Source: Planctomycetota bacterium (GTDB lineage Bacteria > Planctomycetota > Phycisphaerae > UBA1845). Taken from it: 13,728 nucleotides of DNA. Within the stretch, counting starts at the first letter, position 1. Each line of letters begins with the position of its first letter. The notes under the pieces were generated by a model. That model did no database searches, was not told the DNA's origin, and saw nothing but the letters and a program-made list of their open reading frames with translations. Shown piece after piece: positions 6,855-13,728 of the stretch. The translations under genes were made by a program, and so were the position numbers. The stretch is taken from positions 1 through 13,728 of the forward strand of contig JADFIX010000004.1 of the NCBI GenBank assembly GCA_022566435.1. The letters run 5' to 3'.

Positions 6855-7442
6855 ATGCCTGAACCAAATTCCAAATCGTACGTCTCCCGTGGTGGAGACA
6901 AACTGGCGGCGGCGCTGGAGGAATTCAAGTTAGACGTGGGCGGTATGGTCTGTGCGGACCTTGGCAGTCACGTGGGCGGCTTCGTGGATTGCCTGCTGCA
7001 ACGCGGCGCCGCGAAGATCTACTCGGTCGACACGAGCTACGGCACGCTTGCCTGGACGCTCCGCAAGGATGATCGCGTCGTCGTGCTCGAGCGTACGAAC
7101 GCTATGCACGTCACCCTGCCGGAACCGGTGGACCTGGTCACCATCGACGTCGGCTGGACGCCGCAGGCGAGAATCCTCCCCGCCGCCGCCCGCCTGATCA
7201 AACCCGAAGGTCGCGTGGTGACGCTTATCAAGCCCCATTACGAGGCGTCGAAGGAGATGCTCTTGCACGGCGTGCTGCCGGATGGGCAAGTCGCCGGGGT
7301 CGTGGAATCCGTGAAAACGGCGATTGCACGTGACGGCTGGTCGATTGAGGCCGAAATCGAAAGCCCGCTCCGCGGCCACGGGGGGAATCGGGAGTTTCTT
7401 ATGATGCTCGTGCGCGTCGGGGCAGGGGACAAGTCGCGCTAG
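6855..7442 (+). CDS. TlyA/FtsJ-type rRNA 2'-O-methyltransferase lacking an S4 domain
   Basis: S-adenosylmethionine-dependent methyltransferase of the RrmJ/FtsJ fold, closest by eye to the catalytic half of TlyA, which methylates rRNA cytidine 2'-OH. In the 195 residues: YVSRGGDKLAAALEEF at 9-24 with Lys16; a SAM-binding strand and loop ADLGSHVGGFVDCLLQRGA at 34-52; an acidic strand end SVDTSYGTL at 57-65; ERTNAM at 79-84; TIDVGW at 96-101 with Asp98; LIKPHYE at 124-130 with Lys126; GGNREFL at 176-182 with Glu180. This reproduces the K-D-K-E tetrad. TlyA proteins usually run to about 245-270 residues with an N-terminal S4 RNA-binding domain; here the protein starts almost directly at the SRGGxKL motif. 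The ATG at 6855 is the only plausible start, with a weak Shine-Dalgarno. The substrate is therefore inferred. Confidence 0.85.
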   Translation: MPEPNSKSYVSRGGDKLAAALEEFKLDVGGMVCADLGSHVGGFVDCLLQRGAAKIYSVDTSYGTLAWTLRKDDRVVVLERTNAMHVTLPEPVDLVTIDVGWTPQARILPAAARLIKPEGRVVTLIKPHYEASKEMLLHGVLPDGQVAGVVESVKTAIARDGWSIEAEIESPLRGHGGNREFLMMLVRVGAGDKSR

Positions 7443-7804
7443 GCTTGTGAACGATGGGTTGCGGAGACTGGGCTTGGTACGGTGAAGGCCGCATCTGGTT
7501 TTCGGAACGGCTGGGCGATTCTTTGAGTCACATGGAAGATCGTAGCGGCTTGCGTGTACTTCTTGTAGCCTGCTTAAGGGAGTCCTAGTCCTGCAGGGCT
7601 TGACAAGTTGGCGTGTCGGAAGAGACTTGCTGGTACGCGGCTAGCCCAGGAAGCCCCATAGGATTCCGTCGTGTAATTCGAGTCACGAACTGATGAATCA
7701 ACGGCTGGCCAAATGCCGTTTGCGGAACGGCACCGCTTTCGCGGGCTCGATCATGTATCCGGAGACAAATTGAAACTGACTCTTTCGTATAGGAGAACGG
7801 AACG
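7443..7804. other. Intergenic stretch without a supported gene
   Basis: This 362-base stretch lies between the methyltransferase and the lipoprotein. I found no tRNA, terminator or convincing promoter. TCGTG-10 bases-CACGA is a small hairpin only, and the TTCGAG in its loop does not belong to a tRNA fold. A 44-codon frame (7454-7588) has only an AGG as ribosome-binding site and is not called. It probably holds the promoter of the lipoprotein gene. Confidence 0.5.
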
Positions 7805-8299
7805 ATGAGAAGATACGTGCTCACACTCATGCCAATGCTGATCTTGTTGTCCGCATGCAGTACCAACAGAACGGATACGAGATTGACACCGGATCGACAA
7901 GATACGGGCAAGTCGCCCGTCCTCCCCAAAGGCCCCTTCGTGACCGGTGGGGCTGAATGGGGCGATGATAATTCTACAAACCCATCGGCTGTCGAGTTCT
8001 CGGTAAGCGTTCCGTTTCGGATCGATCGAGTCACCGTGTCCTTTTATCTCCCTGAGGATTGCAGGAAAGAAGAGGCGGCCCAGAAGATGGCAACCGCCTG
8101 GAACAAAAAGACGGGGCATTATTGCGCCGCGAAGGCATTTGGGACCATGGTGTATTTTATCGGGGAATGTGAACTAGATGAAATCAAAAAGGCCATATTC
8201 TATGAAAATGGCAATCGCCGGGGACCATTGCCTACAAGGCCTCAGTTTATGACACTAGGACCCCTTACTCTTCGGTGGAATCCAACGCCTCATCATTAG
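7805..8299 (+). CDS. Small putative lipoprotein, function unknown
   Basis: A 164-residue protein with a classical lipoprotein signal: MRRY, a hydrophobic core VLTLMPMLILL and lipobox LSAC with the acylated Cys18. It is therefore expected to be exported and anchored to a membrane. Residues 19-60 form a polar linker. The mature domain (about 61-160) has alternating beta-like strands (VEFSVSVPF, RVTVSFYL, GTMVYFIGEC), a short charged helix (CRKEEAAQKMATAWNKK) and three more cysteines (86, 107, 122). I recognise no family. The start is well supported: AGGAG at 7791-7795, 9 bases before the ATG. The second half is visibly more A/T-rich than neighbouring genes, which hints at a different origin or weak selection. 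It stands alone, with a 362-base gap upstream and convergent with the kinase gene, whose stop lies 57 bases away. Confidence 0.8.
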   Translation: MRRYVLTLMPMLILLSACSTNRTDTRLTPDRQDTGKSPVLPKGPFVTGGAEWGDDNSTNPSAVEFSVSVPFRIDRVTVSFYLPEDCRKEEAAQKMATAWNKKTGHYCAAKAFGTMVYFIGECELDEIKKAIFYENGNRRGPLPTRPQFMTLGPLTLRWNPTPHH

Positions 8300-8356
8300 T
8301 GAAGCTCGCATTACTCACGGCACTGTGGGCGTCTCCACGACTGGGATTAGCAAGGT

Positions 8357-11323
8357 TTAGTCGGCATCCAAGTGCGCAAGATGTATCTTCGCAAGGTGGT
8401 ATTCCGGGAAATCTACAAGATGAAGCGCAAGGTTCTTGCGGAACCATTCCGCAGCGACGTCGCGCCGCCTGTCGGCGAGTGCCTTGACGCCGAGGAAATG
8501 GTGGGCTTCACAGAGTCTTGCGTGGTTGTCGTCCGCCAGTATCAACACGTCCTCCTCGCTTGCATTTCCCATACAGTGCGCGACGACCGTTTTCTCCCAC
8601 GGATTCGATGCGGACCGATCGGCAGCAGCCAGCGCTTCCGACGCTAGGCTTGTACCTCCGGCGATCGGGTAAAGTCGATAAATCTCCCAGGACAAGAGGT
8701 GGAACAATGCCCTATCCGCCGGATTGAGCGCAATGACCTGCTCGATATCCTCAATGGCGCCGGCCGTATCTCCACTAGAGCGGCGCGTCACGCTGCGCCC
8801 AGAGTAGTAGCTCGCCGACGCGTGTAATGAAATTGCCTTGTCATGGTCCACTAGTGCGCGATCGAAATCACCCTGCACACGAAAAAGCCTTGCCCTATTG
8901 TGATACGACGCAGCAAAATCAGGATTGAGTTCAATGGCACGGCTCAAGTCCGCCAAGGCTTCGGCAATCTTCCCCACATTATGAAGTGCGAGCGCCCGAC
9001 TGTTGTATAAGCTTGCGTTATGGTCATCACGAAGGATACCGGCAGTGTAGTCTTCGATCGCCTCTTTATACCGCCGCAGTTGATGAAATAGCTGTCCGCG
9101 GTCGTTGTAGCCCGCGGCCGTCGCCGGATCCAATTCGATGGCTGTGCTAAAGGCCGCCTGCGCGTCCGGTATTTTGTGCTGGCGTGCGTGAATGTTGCCA
9201 AGAATCCGCCACGCCAAAGCGTCCGAATTATTCAGGTCGAGCGCCTTCCTGCAATCGACTTCCGCCCTTGTGTACCGACCCAGTCGAATGTGGGCCCGAG
9301 CACGCAAGGCGTGCGCGAGTGAAACGTCCGGCTGCAACGAGAGGGAACGATTGCAATCCTCGATTGTCTTTTCGGGTTGGAGCAGCTTAAAATACAAATC
9401 GGCGCGGTTCAGATAGGTGAAGGCATAGTAGGGACTCAGTTGGATCGCGCGGTTGTACGCGGCAAGCGAATCGGATAACCGACCCAGCCTTCCCAGGGCG
9501 AGCCCCTGAATGTTCCAGGCCGTCGCGAGCTTCGCATGCAGCGCGACCAGCACCTTCGCATCTTCCAGCATGGCCTCAAAATCGCGATCTTGAAAGTACC
9601 GCCAGGCCCGCGCCCATCGTGCGTCGAAGTGGCCCCCGTCGTCGTTTAAGACTTCCGACAACAACTCGATCGCTTCGTCAGCTTGGTTATCGTCGAGGCT
9701 CATTGCTAGATAGTATTTGTCGTTTGGCAGAAGCCGGCGGCCTTCCTGCCGATGGTGAGCCGCAAGCTGTGGATCGCGCGTGAGGAAAAGCTGAGACAAA
9801 AGGAAGTGGACGGCGCCAGAATCCGGGTATTGCTTCAAAATGGTCTGCGCCGCCTCGATCGCCTGATCCGCACGGCTTTCCCGCTTAAGCAAAAAGGCAC
9901 GCTGGATTTTTGCCTCCAGATAATCCGGCATCAACGCGATGGTCTCATCGAATTTCTCGATCGCCTTATCGGGATCGCGGTAGGATTCGAGTAGCGCCTC
10001 TGAATAGAGCCGCTGCGCGGTCTGCATAACGATGGCGGTGCTTGCCCGGTTTGCCCTGGTTCGGAAATACATGGCAAAACCGAGGGCAATCAGAAGGATG
10101 AGGACAGCAATCAATGGCAGCCAACGTTTCCGTACGAACTTCTGCAACCGGTAGGCCACGCTCGGCGGTCGGGCGAGAATCGGTTCGTGTTGAAGATAAC
10201 GCGTGACGTCGCCACCGAACGCGGCGGCGGACTGGTAGCGACGCTGGGGCTCTTTCGCCAGGGCTTTGAAAAGAATCGTCTGTACTTCGCGGCCGATCGG
10301 GCATGCGCCGGAGCGGAAGCGATGCGACGACTTACCCTTGACACCCGATTCGCTCCGCCACTTTCGACTCGGAGGTGCGGGCGGCGTCTCCACGATGTGC
10401 CGAATCACGTCACCCATCTGACCGTCGACGGGATAGGGGAAATGGCCCGTCAAGAGCTCATACAGCGATATGCCCAACGAGTACACATCCGTTCGAGCAT
10501 CCACCTCATCACGCCTGCCCTGGGCCTGCTCGGGCGACATGTAAGGCAGCGTACCCATCACATCCCGGCTGGAAGAGACAACCGTACCGGCCGGGCCCGC
10601 CAATGTCCTGGCCAATCCGAAGTCGAGGATCTTCGGCTGCCCGTCCGCGTTGACCAGAATATTGGACGGCTTCAGATCGCGGTGAATGATGCCACGGCCG
10701 TGGGCGTATTCGATGGCATCGCACACTATTGAAAACAAGCGTAGCGTTTCATCCAGTACCAATTCCTTGGCCCGGACGAATCGGTGCAGCGGAAGTCCGT
10801 GTACGTAGTCCATGACGCAGTATTGCAGGCCGTCGTCGGTCACGCCTGAATCAAAGATCGTGATAATATTGGGATGCTGGAGCTGGGCGGCGAGTTCGAT
10901 TTCTCGTTGGAACCGTTTCCTCGCCGTCTCCGACGCGTAGGCCCCTTCGAGCAATACCTTCACCGCCACCTCTCGATTCGTGGACTTCTGAACTGCCCGG
11001 TAAACGACACCCTGGCCGCCGTGGCTGAGTTCATCGAGAATGTCATAGCCCTCGATGGAGACGGTTGGGCGTACTTGCCCGGTTCTTGATGCCACGGGCT
11101 GAGTTTCTGTGCAATCGGTGACCGGACTGGTCTCCGGCGGCGGCTGGAAATCAATCCGCCGCAGGTTTCCTAGTAGATTGTCATGGGCGGCCACCAGTTC
11201 CGCGTCACGACGCGCGCAGTTCGTGCATTGATCGAGGTGCTCGCGAAGGCGAGCCTCCTCCTGCTCGCCCATTTCCTTGGCGTGGTAGCGGTGGAGGTCG
11301 GCTTCGCTGGGGCACTCGGTCAT
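8357..11323 (-). CDS. Membrane Ser/Thr protein kinase with N-terminal anti-sigma-like zinc finger and C-terminal TPR array
   Basis: A 988-residue protein with four modules. Residues 8-45 hold a zinc-finger motif like that of anti-sigma factors (His29-x3-Cys33-x2-Cys36). Residues about 93-380 are a Hanks-type kinase: glycine loop LSHGGQGVVY (99-108), Lys122 in VAVK, Glu141 or Glu143 in helix C, HRDLKPSN (214-221, Asp216), DFG (234-236), SPEQ (263-266) and DVYSLG (279-284). All catalytic residues are present; only the first glycine of the loop is Ser100. A basic patch precedes one membrane span (about 401-420), and from about 432 to the end run roughly twelve TPR units, clearest at 600-868. With the kinase inside, the TPRs would face the periplasm. 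The ATG at 11323 lies 4 bases after the stop of the sigma gene, so the two are one operon. I infer that the kinase senses a signal through the TPRs and controls the partner sigma by phosphorylation or by holding it. Kinase and TPR calls are secure; the signal and substrate are unknown. Confidence 0.93.
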   Translation of the reverse strand: MTECPSEADLHRYHAKEMGEQEEARLREHLDQCTNCARRDAELVAAHDNLLGNLRRIDFQPPPETSPVTDCTETQPVASRTGQVRPTVSIEGYDILDELSHGGQGVVYRAVQKSTNREVAVKVLLEGAYASETARKRFQREIELAAQLQHPNIITIFDSGVTDDGLQYCVMDYVHGLPLHRFVRAKELVLDETLRLFSIVCDAIEYAHGRGIIHRDLKPSNILVNADGQPKILDFGLARTLAGPAGTVVSSSRDVMGTLPYMSPEQAQGRRDEVDARTDVYSLGISLYELLTGHFPYPVDGQMGDVIRHIVETPPAPPSRKWRSESGVKGKSSHRFRSGACPIGREVQTILFKALAKEPQRRYQSAAAFGGDVTRYLQHEPILARPPSVAYRLQKFVRKRWLPLIAVLILLIALGFAMYFRTRANRASTAIVMQTAQRLYSEALLESYRDPDKAIEKFDETIALMPDYLEAKIQRAFLLKRESRADQAIEAAQTILKQYPDSGAVHFLLSQLFLTRDPQLAAHHRQEGRRLLPNDKYYLAMSLDDNQADEAIELLSEVLNDDGGHFDARWARAWRYFQDRDFEAMLEDAKVLVALHAKLATAWNIQGLALGRLGRLSDSLAAYNRAIQLSPYYAFTYLNRADLYFKLLQPEKTIEDCNRSLSLQPDVSLAHALRARAHIRLGRYTRAEVDCRKALDLNNSDALAWRILGNIHARQHKIPDAQAAFSTAIELDPATAAGYNDRGQLFHQLRRYKEAIEDYTAGILRDDHNASLYNSRALALHNVGKIAEALADLSRAIELNPDFAASYHNRARLFRVQGDFDRALVDHDKAISLHASASYYSGRSVTRRSSGDTAGAIEDIEQVIALNPADRALFHLLSWEIYRLYPIAGGTSLASEALAAADRSASNPWEKTVVAHCMGNASEEDVLILADDNHARLCEAHHFLGVKALADRRRDVAAEWFRKNLALHLVDFPEYHLAKIHLAHLDAD

Positions 11324-11327
11324 GGGT

Positions 11328-11903
11328 TTATGCTTCCTCGCCGGTGAGATCAGTCATTTTTTCGCGTAACCTCTGCGTGATTCGCCATTTTATCTTGTAG
11401 AGTGCTTGGGCGTTTATACCGAACTCATCGCAAACCGCCTTGACGGGCTTTTCCTCGATGACGTAGCGAAGAAACGCGTCAAGAGTCGTCGCGTCGACCT
11501 CACTTCGCACGCACTCCAATGCGTGTTTCAGATGTTCCTCCATCCAAATCCGGTCGAGTTCCTCGTCCGGCGCTGGTTCCCGCGCCTGCTCTCGTATGAA
11601 GTCTCCGCTGTCGGCCTGCTTCTCGCGGCGGTCCCTCAATAGGTTCTTGACACGATTGCAGACCATCGTTTTCAGCCAGGCCCTGAACCGGCCTTTCTTT
11701 GGATCATAGTCGAAACCGGCGATGTGTTTGTGGATGGCCAACATACAGTTCTGGATGACGTCCTGCGCCTCCTCTTCCGGCAGGCGCCAGGCGTTCGCAT
11801 AGCGCCGTAGGATGGGGCGGTAGATGGCATCAAACTCCGCCCACGCCTTGGCGTCGCGTTGGTTCTTGATGCGCAGCAGCAAACTTGCCCGTGTGGTATC
11901 CAT
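11328..11903 (-). CDS. ECF-like sigma-70 family RNA polymerase sigma factor
   Basis: An alternative sigma factor with regions 2 and 4 only, directing RNA polymerase to a special promoter set. I chose the ATG at 11903 (191 residues) because GAGG lies 10 bases upstream (complement of 11914-11917) and MDTTRASLLLRIKNQRD is a typical start. A GTG at 11933 adds ten residues. Region 2 spans about 25-90, with AQDVIQNCMLAIHKHIAGF at 46-64 for core binding and GRFRAWLKTMVCNRVKNLLR at 71-90 for the -10 element. After a charged linker (91-125), region 4 spans about 139-183, with the helix-turn-helix PVKAVCDEFGINAQALYKIK at 153-172. It is followed after 4 bases by a kinase carrying an anti-sigma-like zinc finger, the expected regulator. 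Sigma/kinase linkage is a known arrangement in planctomycetes. The target promoters are unknown. Confidence 0.92.
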   Translation of the reverse strand: MDTTRASLLLRIKNQRDAKAWAEFDAIYRPILRRYANAWRLPEEEAQDVIQNCMLAIHKHIAGFDYDPKKGRFRAWLKTMVCNRVKNLLRDRREKQADSGDFIREQAREPAPDEELDRIWMEEHLKHALECVRSEVDATTLDAFLRYVIEEKPVKAVCDEFGINAQALYKIKWRITQRLREKMTDLTGEEA

Positions 11904-11922
11904 GCCGAATAATCCTCGGCAT
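11902..11922 (-). promoter_or_regulatory. Hairpin enclosing the Shine-Dalgarno and start codon of the sigma gene
   Basis: On the reverse strand ATGCCGA, a 7-base loop GGATTAT and TCGGCAT form a perfect 7-bp inverted repeat. The AT of the initiation codon lies in the 3' arm, and GAGG straddles the 5' arm and loop. Folding would hide the start, so it could throttle sigma translation. The structure is seen; regulation is inferred. Confidence 0.5.
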
Positions 11923-12273
11923 ACAGATACCACGCGAACGCCGCTTCCGCGAGCCCCCGTTGCTTTCCTACGGGTCTACACACCTTGCAGACGGATCTTC
12001 CGCAGTTCGAAATGGATTCGACCCGACGAAGGAAAAAACCGCCTGTTGCGCGGCCTGCACCGTCAGCGTGTCCATCAGGCAGCCTGTCTTCGGTGCACCC
12101 TTCCAAAAAACGACATGTCGGTACTCGCCGCCCGCCTGTCTCGGAAAAGCAAAAAAGAAACGGGAAGACTTACACAGTTCGAGGGTAATACACAAGGAAG
12201 GACGTTCGGGTTTGGCAAGTCATCCAGGGAGATAAGAGTGACGACCGACCGAACAAGCAGTCTCGGTCCACTG

Positions 12274-12293
12274 TGTAGGCTATGTAGCCTACA
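12274..12293. promoter_or_regulatory. Perfect 8-bp-arm palindrome, possible operator
   Basis: TGTAGGCT-ATGT-AGCCTACA is a perfect inverted repeat with a 4-base centre, directly followed by TATAAAT (12294-12300). Its position in the divergent region, about 170 bases upstream of the right-hand gene and next to a -10-like box, suits a binding site for a dimeric regulator. It could instead form an RNA hairpin. No protein partner is known. Confidence 0.4.
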
Positions 12294-12362
12294 TATAAAT
12301 GAAAGGCCGTATATCGATGACCTTCGTTGTATTTGGTTGCCGCCAGGCCGAACGATCCTGAA

Positions 12363-12376
12363 CTGTCGTGCGACAG
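12363..12376. promoter_or_regulatory. Short palindrome upstream of the right-hand lipoprotein gene
   Basis: CTGTCG-TG-CGACAG is a perfect 6-bp inverted repeat with a 2-base centre, 87 bases upstream of the ATG at 12464. It could be an operator half-site pair or chance; a palindrome of this length is only weak evidence. Confidence 0.2.
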
Positions 12377-12463
12377 ATCCGCCGTCAGTTGAGTTGTGGG
12401 ATTCGGCAAGACCGATTTGATGGCGTCGAACCAAAACGGAAAAATTGCCAATAGGAGCCAGCC

Positions 12464-13728
12464 ATGATTCGAAGAACAGTGATTAGACGCACCCGTTTCA
12501 GCCTGTTGTTTGTGGGATTGATCATCCATTGGGGTTGCTCAGCGGCGCGTCATGCCGCGATCGAGCTGGACAAAGTCTCGCGAAGCGTCGACCGCTATGG
12601 TTTTGCGAGTATCTCCACGCCTTTTCTCGCCGGGCCCACGGATGGATTCGCGTTCGATCTAGACAAACCGGCCTCGGAATACTTCGATCTGGCGATGAAC
12701 AACGTCCAAGGCGGCGTTCGCAATCTCGATTCGATGGCCATGGATGTGCAGACTGTGGTTCGAATCAATATCGAAGAAGCGTTGGCCGCGATGGCGGAAG
12801 TCAAGAAAGCGAAGTCCCTGGCCGACCTCGCGATTGCGAAGACCGAGGCCGGAGTTCAGAAATCATTGCTGGAGTCTCTGGTCGCCACAAACCCGACGCT
12901 CGCCGCAAACTCCGTCGTTCCTTCGCTCATCGGTATGTTGGGCGTCATTGAGGAGACCCCTGCCCCGGACCTGCCGGAATTTACCCCCAAGACGGCAGGG
13001 CTCCCGCCCGCCGGTCCGCCACTGACGACCGAACAACGACCGGCTCTGCGTGCCGTCGGCAGGGAATTCACACCGCCGCTGGCATTCCCCGGCCAGGCGT
13101 TTTCGCTCAGCGCGCGCGAGGCGATCTTGATTGCAAGCGGCGACGTCATGACGCAGTCTCTTCTGCGCTGGTTCGTGCAACCACACGGCAACAAACAGAG
13201 AAACTATGAGCTGTTCTTCTGTCCGATGGTCGTTTCAGTCCAGCCGGGGTACCAGACTCGAGACCGGTATCTTGCCGACATCACCGTGAACGTCGATATG
13301 GGGCGATACGACGATAATGGTAAACTGCAATTGCTGAGCGACTCCCATTCCTATAAGGACTCCAGTCCGCCCATTCAGGTGGCGGGCGTTTTCCCGGTCA
13401 TCGATTCACAGGTGCTCGATCTTGTCAACAGTCGACGCCAGTTATTCTCCACGGCGTTTCAATTATCCATTCTCGGTTTTGGGCAGCAGGCTGATTTCTT
13501 CCTCGACTACGCCCGCAAGCTCGAACAGGACGCGCAGACCAAGACGGCGCTGACCACGGCGTCAGCCTACACCGCTGGGGACACTGCCTTCGGGTTCCGC
13601 GTCGAACCCAAGTTCGTGGCCAGCAAGGACCCGACGCGCCTTGTGACCGAACCCGGCAGGATTCTGGAATCCAAGACTTTTCCGGCGTTCGCCGCCATAC
13701 TCGTAGACAGGCGACACCTATTCCGCAA
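12464..13728 (+). CDS. Large putative lipoprotein, 3' end beyond the window
   Basis: An open frame of 421 codons from the ATG at 12464 that runs off the window without a stop, so only the N-terminal part is seen. The start is well supported by AGGAG at 12453-12457, 6 bases upstream. Residues 1-24 form a signal peptide (a positive MIRRTVIRRTR, then a hydrophobic SLLFVGLII), and Cys25 follows Gly24. HWGC is an imperfect lipobox, so a lipoprotein is likely but not certain. Residues about 85-140 are Ala/Lys/Glu-rich and probably helical or coiled-coil. A Pro-rich linker follows (about 165-190), then a mixed alpha/beta domain with strands such as ELFFCPMVVSVQPG (249-262) and YLADITVNVDMG (269-280) and a helix near 349-370. 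No family is recognised. It is divergent from the sigma/kinase operon and may be its target, which is inference only. Confidence 0.82.
   Translation, partial: MIRRTVIRRTRFSLLFVGLIIHWGCSAARHAAIELDKVSRSVDRYGFASISTPFLAGPTDGFAFDLDKPASEYFDLAMNNVQGGVRNLDSMAMDVQTVVRINIEEALAAMAEVKKAKSLADLAIAKTEAGVQKSLLESLVATNPTLAANSVVPSLIGMLGVIEETPAPDLPEFTPKTAGLPPAGPPLTTEQRPALRAVGREFTPPLAFPGQAFSLSAREAILIASGDVMTQSLLRWFVQPHGNKQRNYELFFCPMVVSVQPGYQTRDRYLADITVNVDMGRYDDNGKLQLLSDSHSYKDSSPPIQVAGVFPVIDSQVLDLVNSRRQLFSTAFQLSILGFGQQADFFLDYARKLEQDAQTKTALTTASAYTAGDTAFGFRVEPKFVASKDPTRLVTEPGRILESKTFPAFAAILVDRRHLFR

Larger units (their letters stand above)
11904..12463. other. Divergent regulatory region between sigma-kinase operon and lipoprotein gene
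   Basis: These 560 bases separate the sigma gene (leftward) and the putative lipoprotein gene (rightward). Frames up to about 200 codons cross it on both strands but lack ribosome-binding sites and domain features, so I call no gene. It contains two perfect palindromes (12274-12293 and 12363-12376), and TATAAAT at 12294-12300 could be part of a rightward promoter, though no good -35 is visible. Promoters for both operons should lie here. Confidence 0.55.

Noticed and set aside
6492..6867. Reverse-strand frames of 95-100 codons downstream of rpsT
   Set aside because: They overlap rpsT and the terminator and contain LAYARGSV, a hallmark of a translated intergenic repeat.
7454..7588. 44-codon forward frame after the methyltransferase gene
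   Set aside because: Only a weak AGG upstream, no recognisable family and a Trp/Gly-rich peptide; not enough to call a gene.
7664..7685. Possible tRNA T-arm (TTCGAG within a hairpin)
   Set aside because: The loop is 10 bases rather than 7, and no matching acceptor, D-arm or anticodon arm is found around it.
11824..12420. Forward-strand 198-codon frame across the sigma gene start and the divergent region
   Set aside because: Its first part is antisense to the sigma factor, it has no Shine-Dalgarno or domain, and it crosses palindromic regulatory-looking sequence.
12529..13194. Frames on both strands within the right-hand lipoprotein gene
   Set aside because: Shadows of the 421-codon open frame that starts at 12464 with a strong Shine-Dalgarno and signal peptide.

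Overview
The window most likely comes from a planctomycete-type bacterium (Planctomycetota), probably an uncultured one. This is inferred from three things: an ECF-like sigma factor translationally linked to a very long Ser/Thr kinase with TPRs; a dispersed intergenic repeat whose reverse-strand translation contains the motif LAYARGSV, which I associate with planctomycete and related genomes; and a Gram-negative envelope gene (kdtA) beside informational housekeeping genes. Base composition is moderately GC-rich throughout. No tRNA, rRNA, CRISPR array, integrase or transposase gene was seen.

Left part (1-4690, minus strand). In transcription order: def (peptide deformylase), fmt (Met-tRNA formyltransferase), nadK (NAD kinase), kdtA/waaA (Kdo transferase), then a doubtful 28-codon ORF with a strong Shine-Dalgarno. 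def and fmt are tightly coupled, with the def stop codon inside the fmt Shine-Dalgarno. They supply the two ends of the N-formyl-methionine cycle: formylation of initiator Met-tRNA and removal of the formyl group. nadK and kdtA stand further apart, behind intergenic stretches rich in inverted repeats.

Middle (4690-8300, plus strand). A soluble TPR protein diverges from def and is followed 41 bases later by rpsT (ribosomal protein S20). rpsT has a GTG start and ends at a clear rho-independent terminator. After a dispersed hairpin repeat comes a TlyA/FtsJ-type rRNA methyltransferase without an S4 domain. A 362-base stretch with no convincing gene follows, then a small orphan lipoprotein.

Right part (8357-13728). 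On the minus strand, an ECF-like sigma factor is followed 4 bases later by a 988-residue kinase. The kinase carries an N-terminal HxxxCxxC anti-sigma-like zinc finger, a complete kinase domain, one membrane span and an array of about twelve TPRs. This resembles a one-protein sensor for the sigma factor: a likely outer TPR domain, a cytoplasmic kinase, and a zinc finger that could hold sigma. The sigma start codon and part of its Shine-Dalgarno lie in a perfect 7-bp hairpin. Divergent from it, across about 560 bases with a perfect 8-bp-arm palindrome, is the 5' 421 codons of a putative lipoprotein gene that runs off the window end. It is a possible, unproven target of the sigma/kinase pair.

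The window is mostly ordinary housekeeping. The most interesting element is the sigma / zinc-finger-kinase-TPR pair with its hairpin-capped start and divergent lipoprotein.
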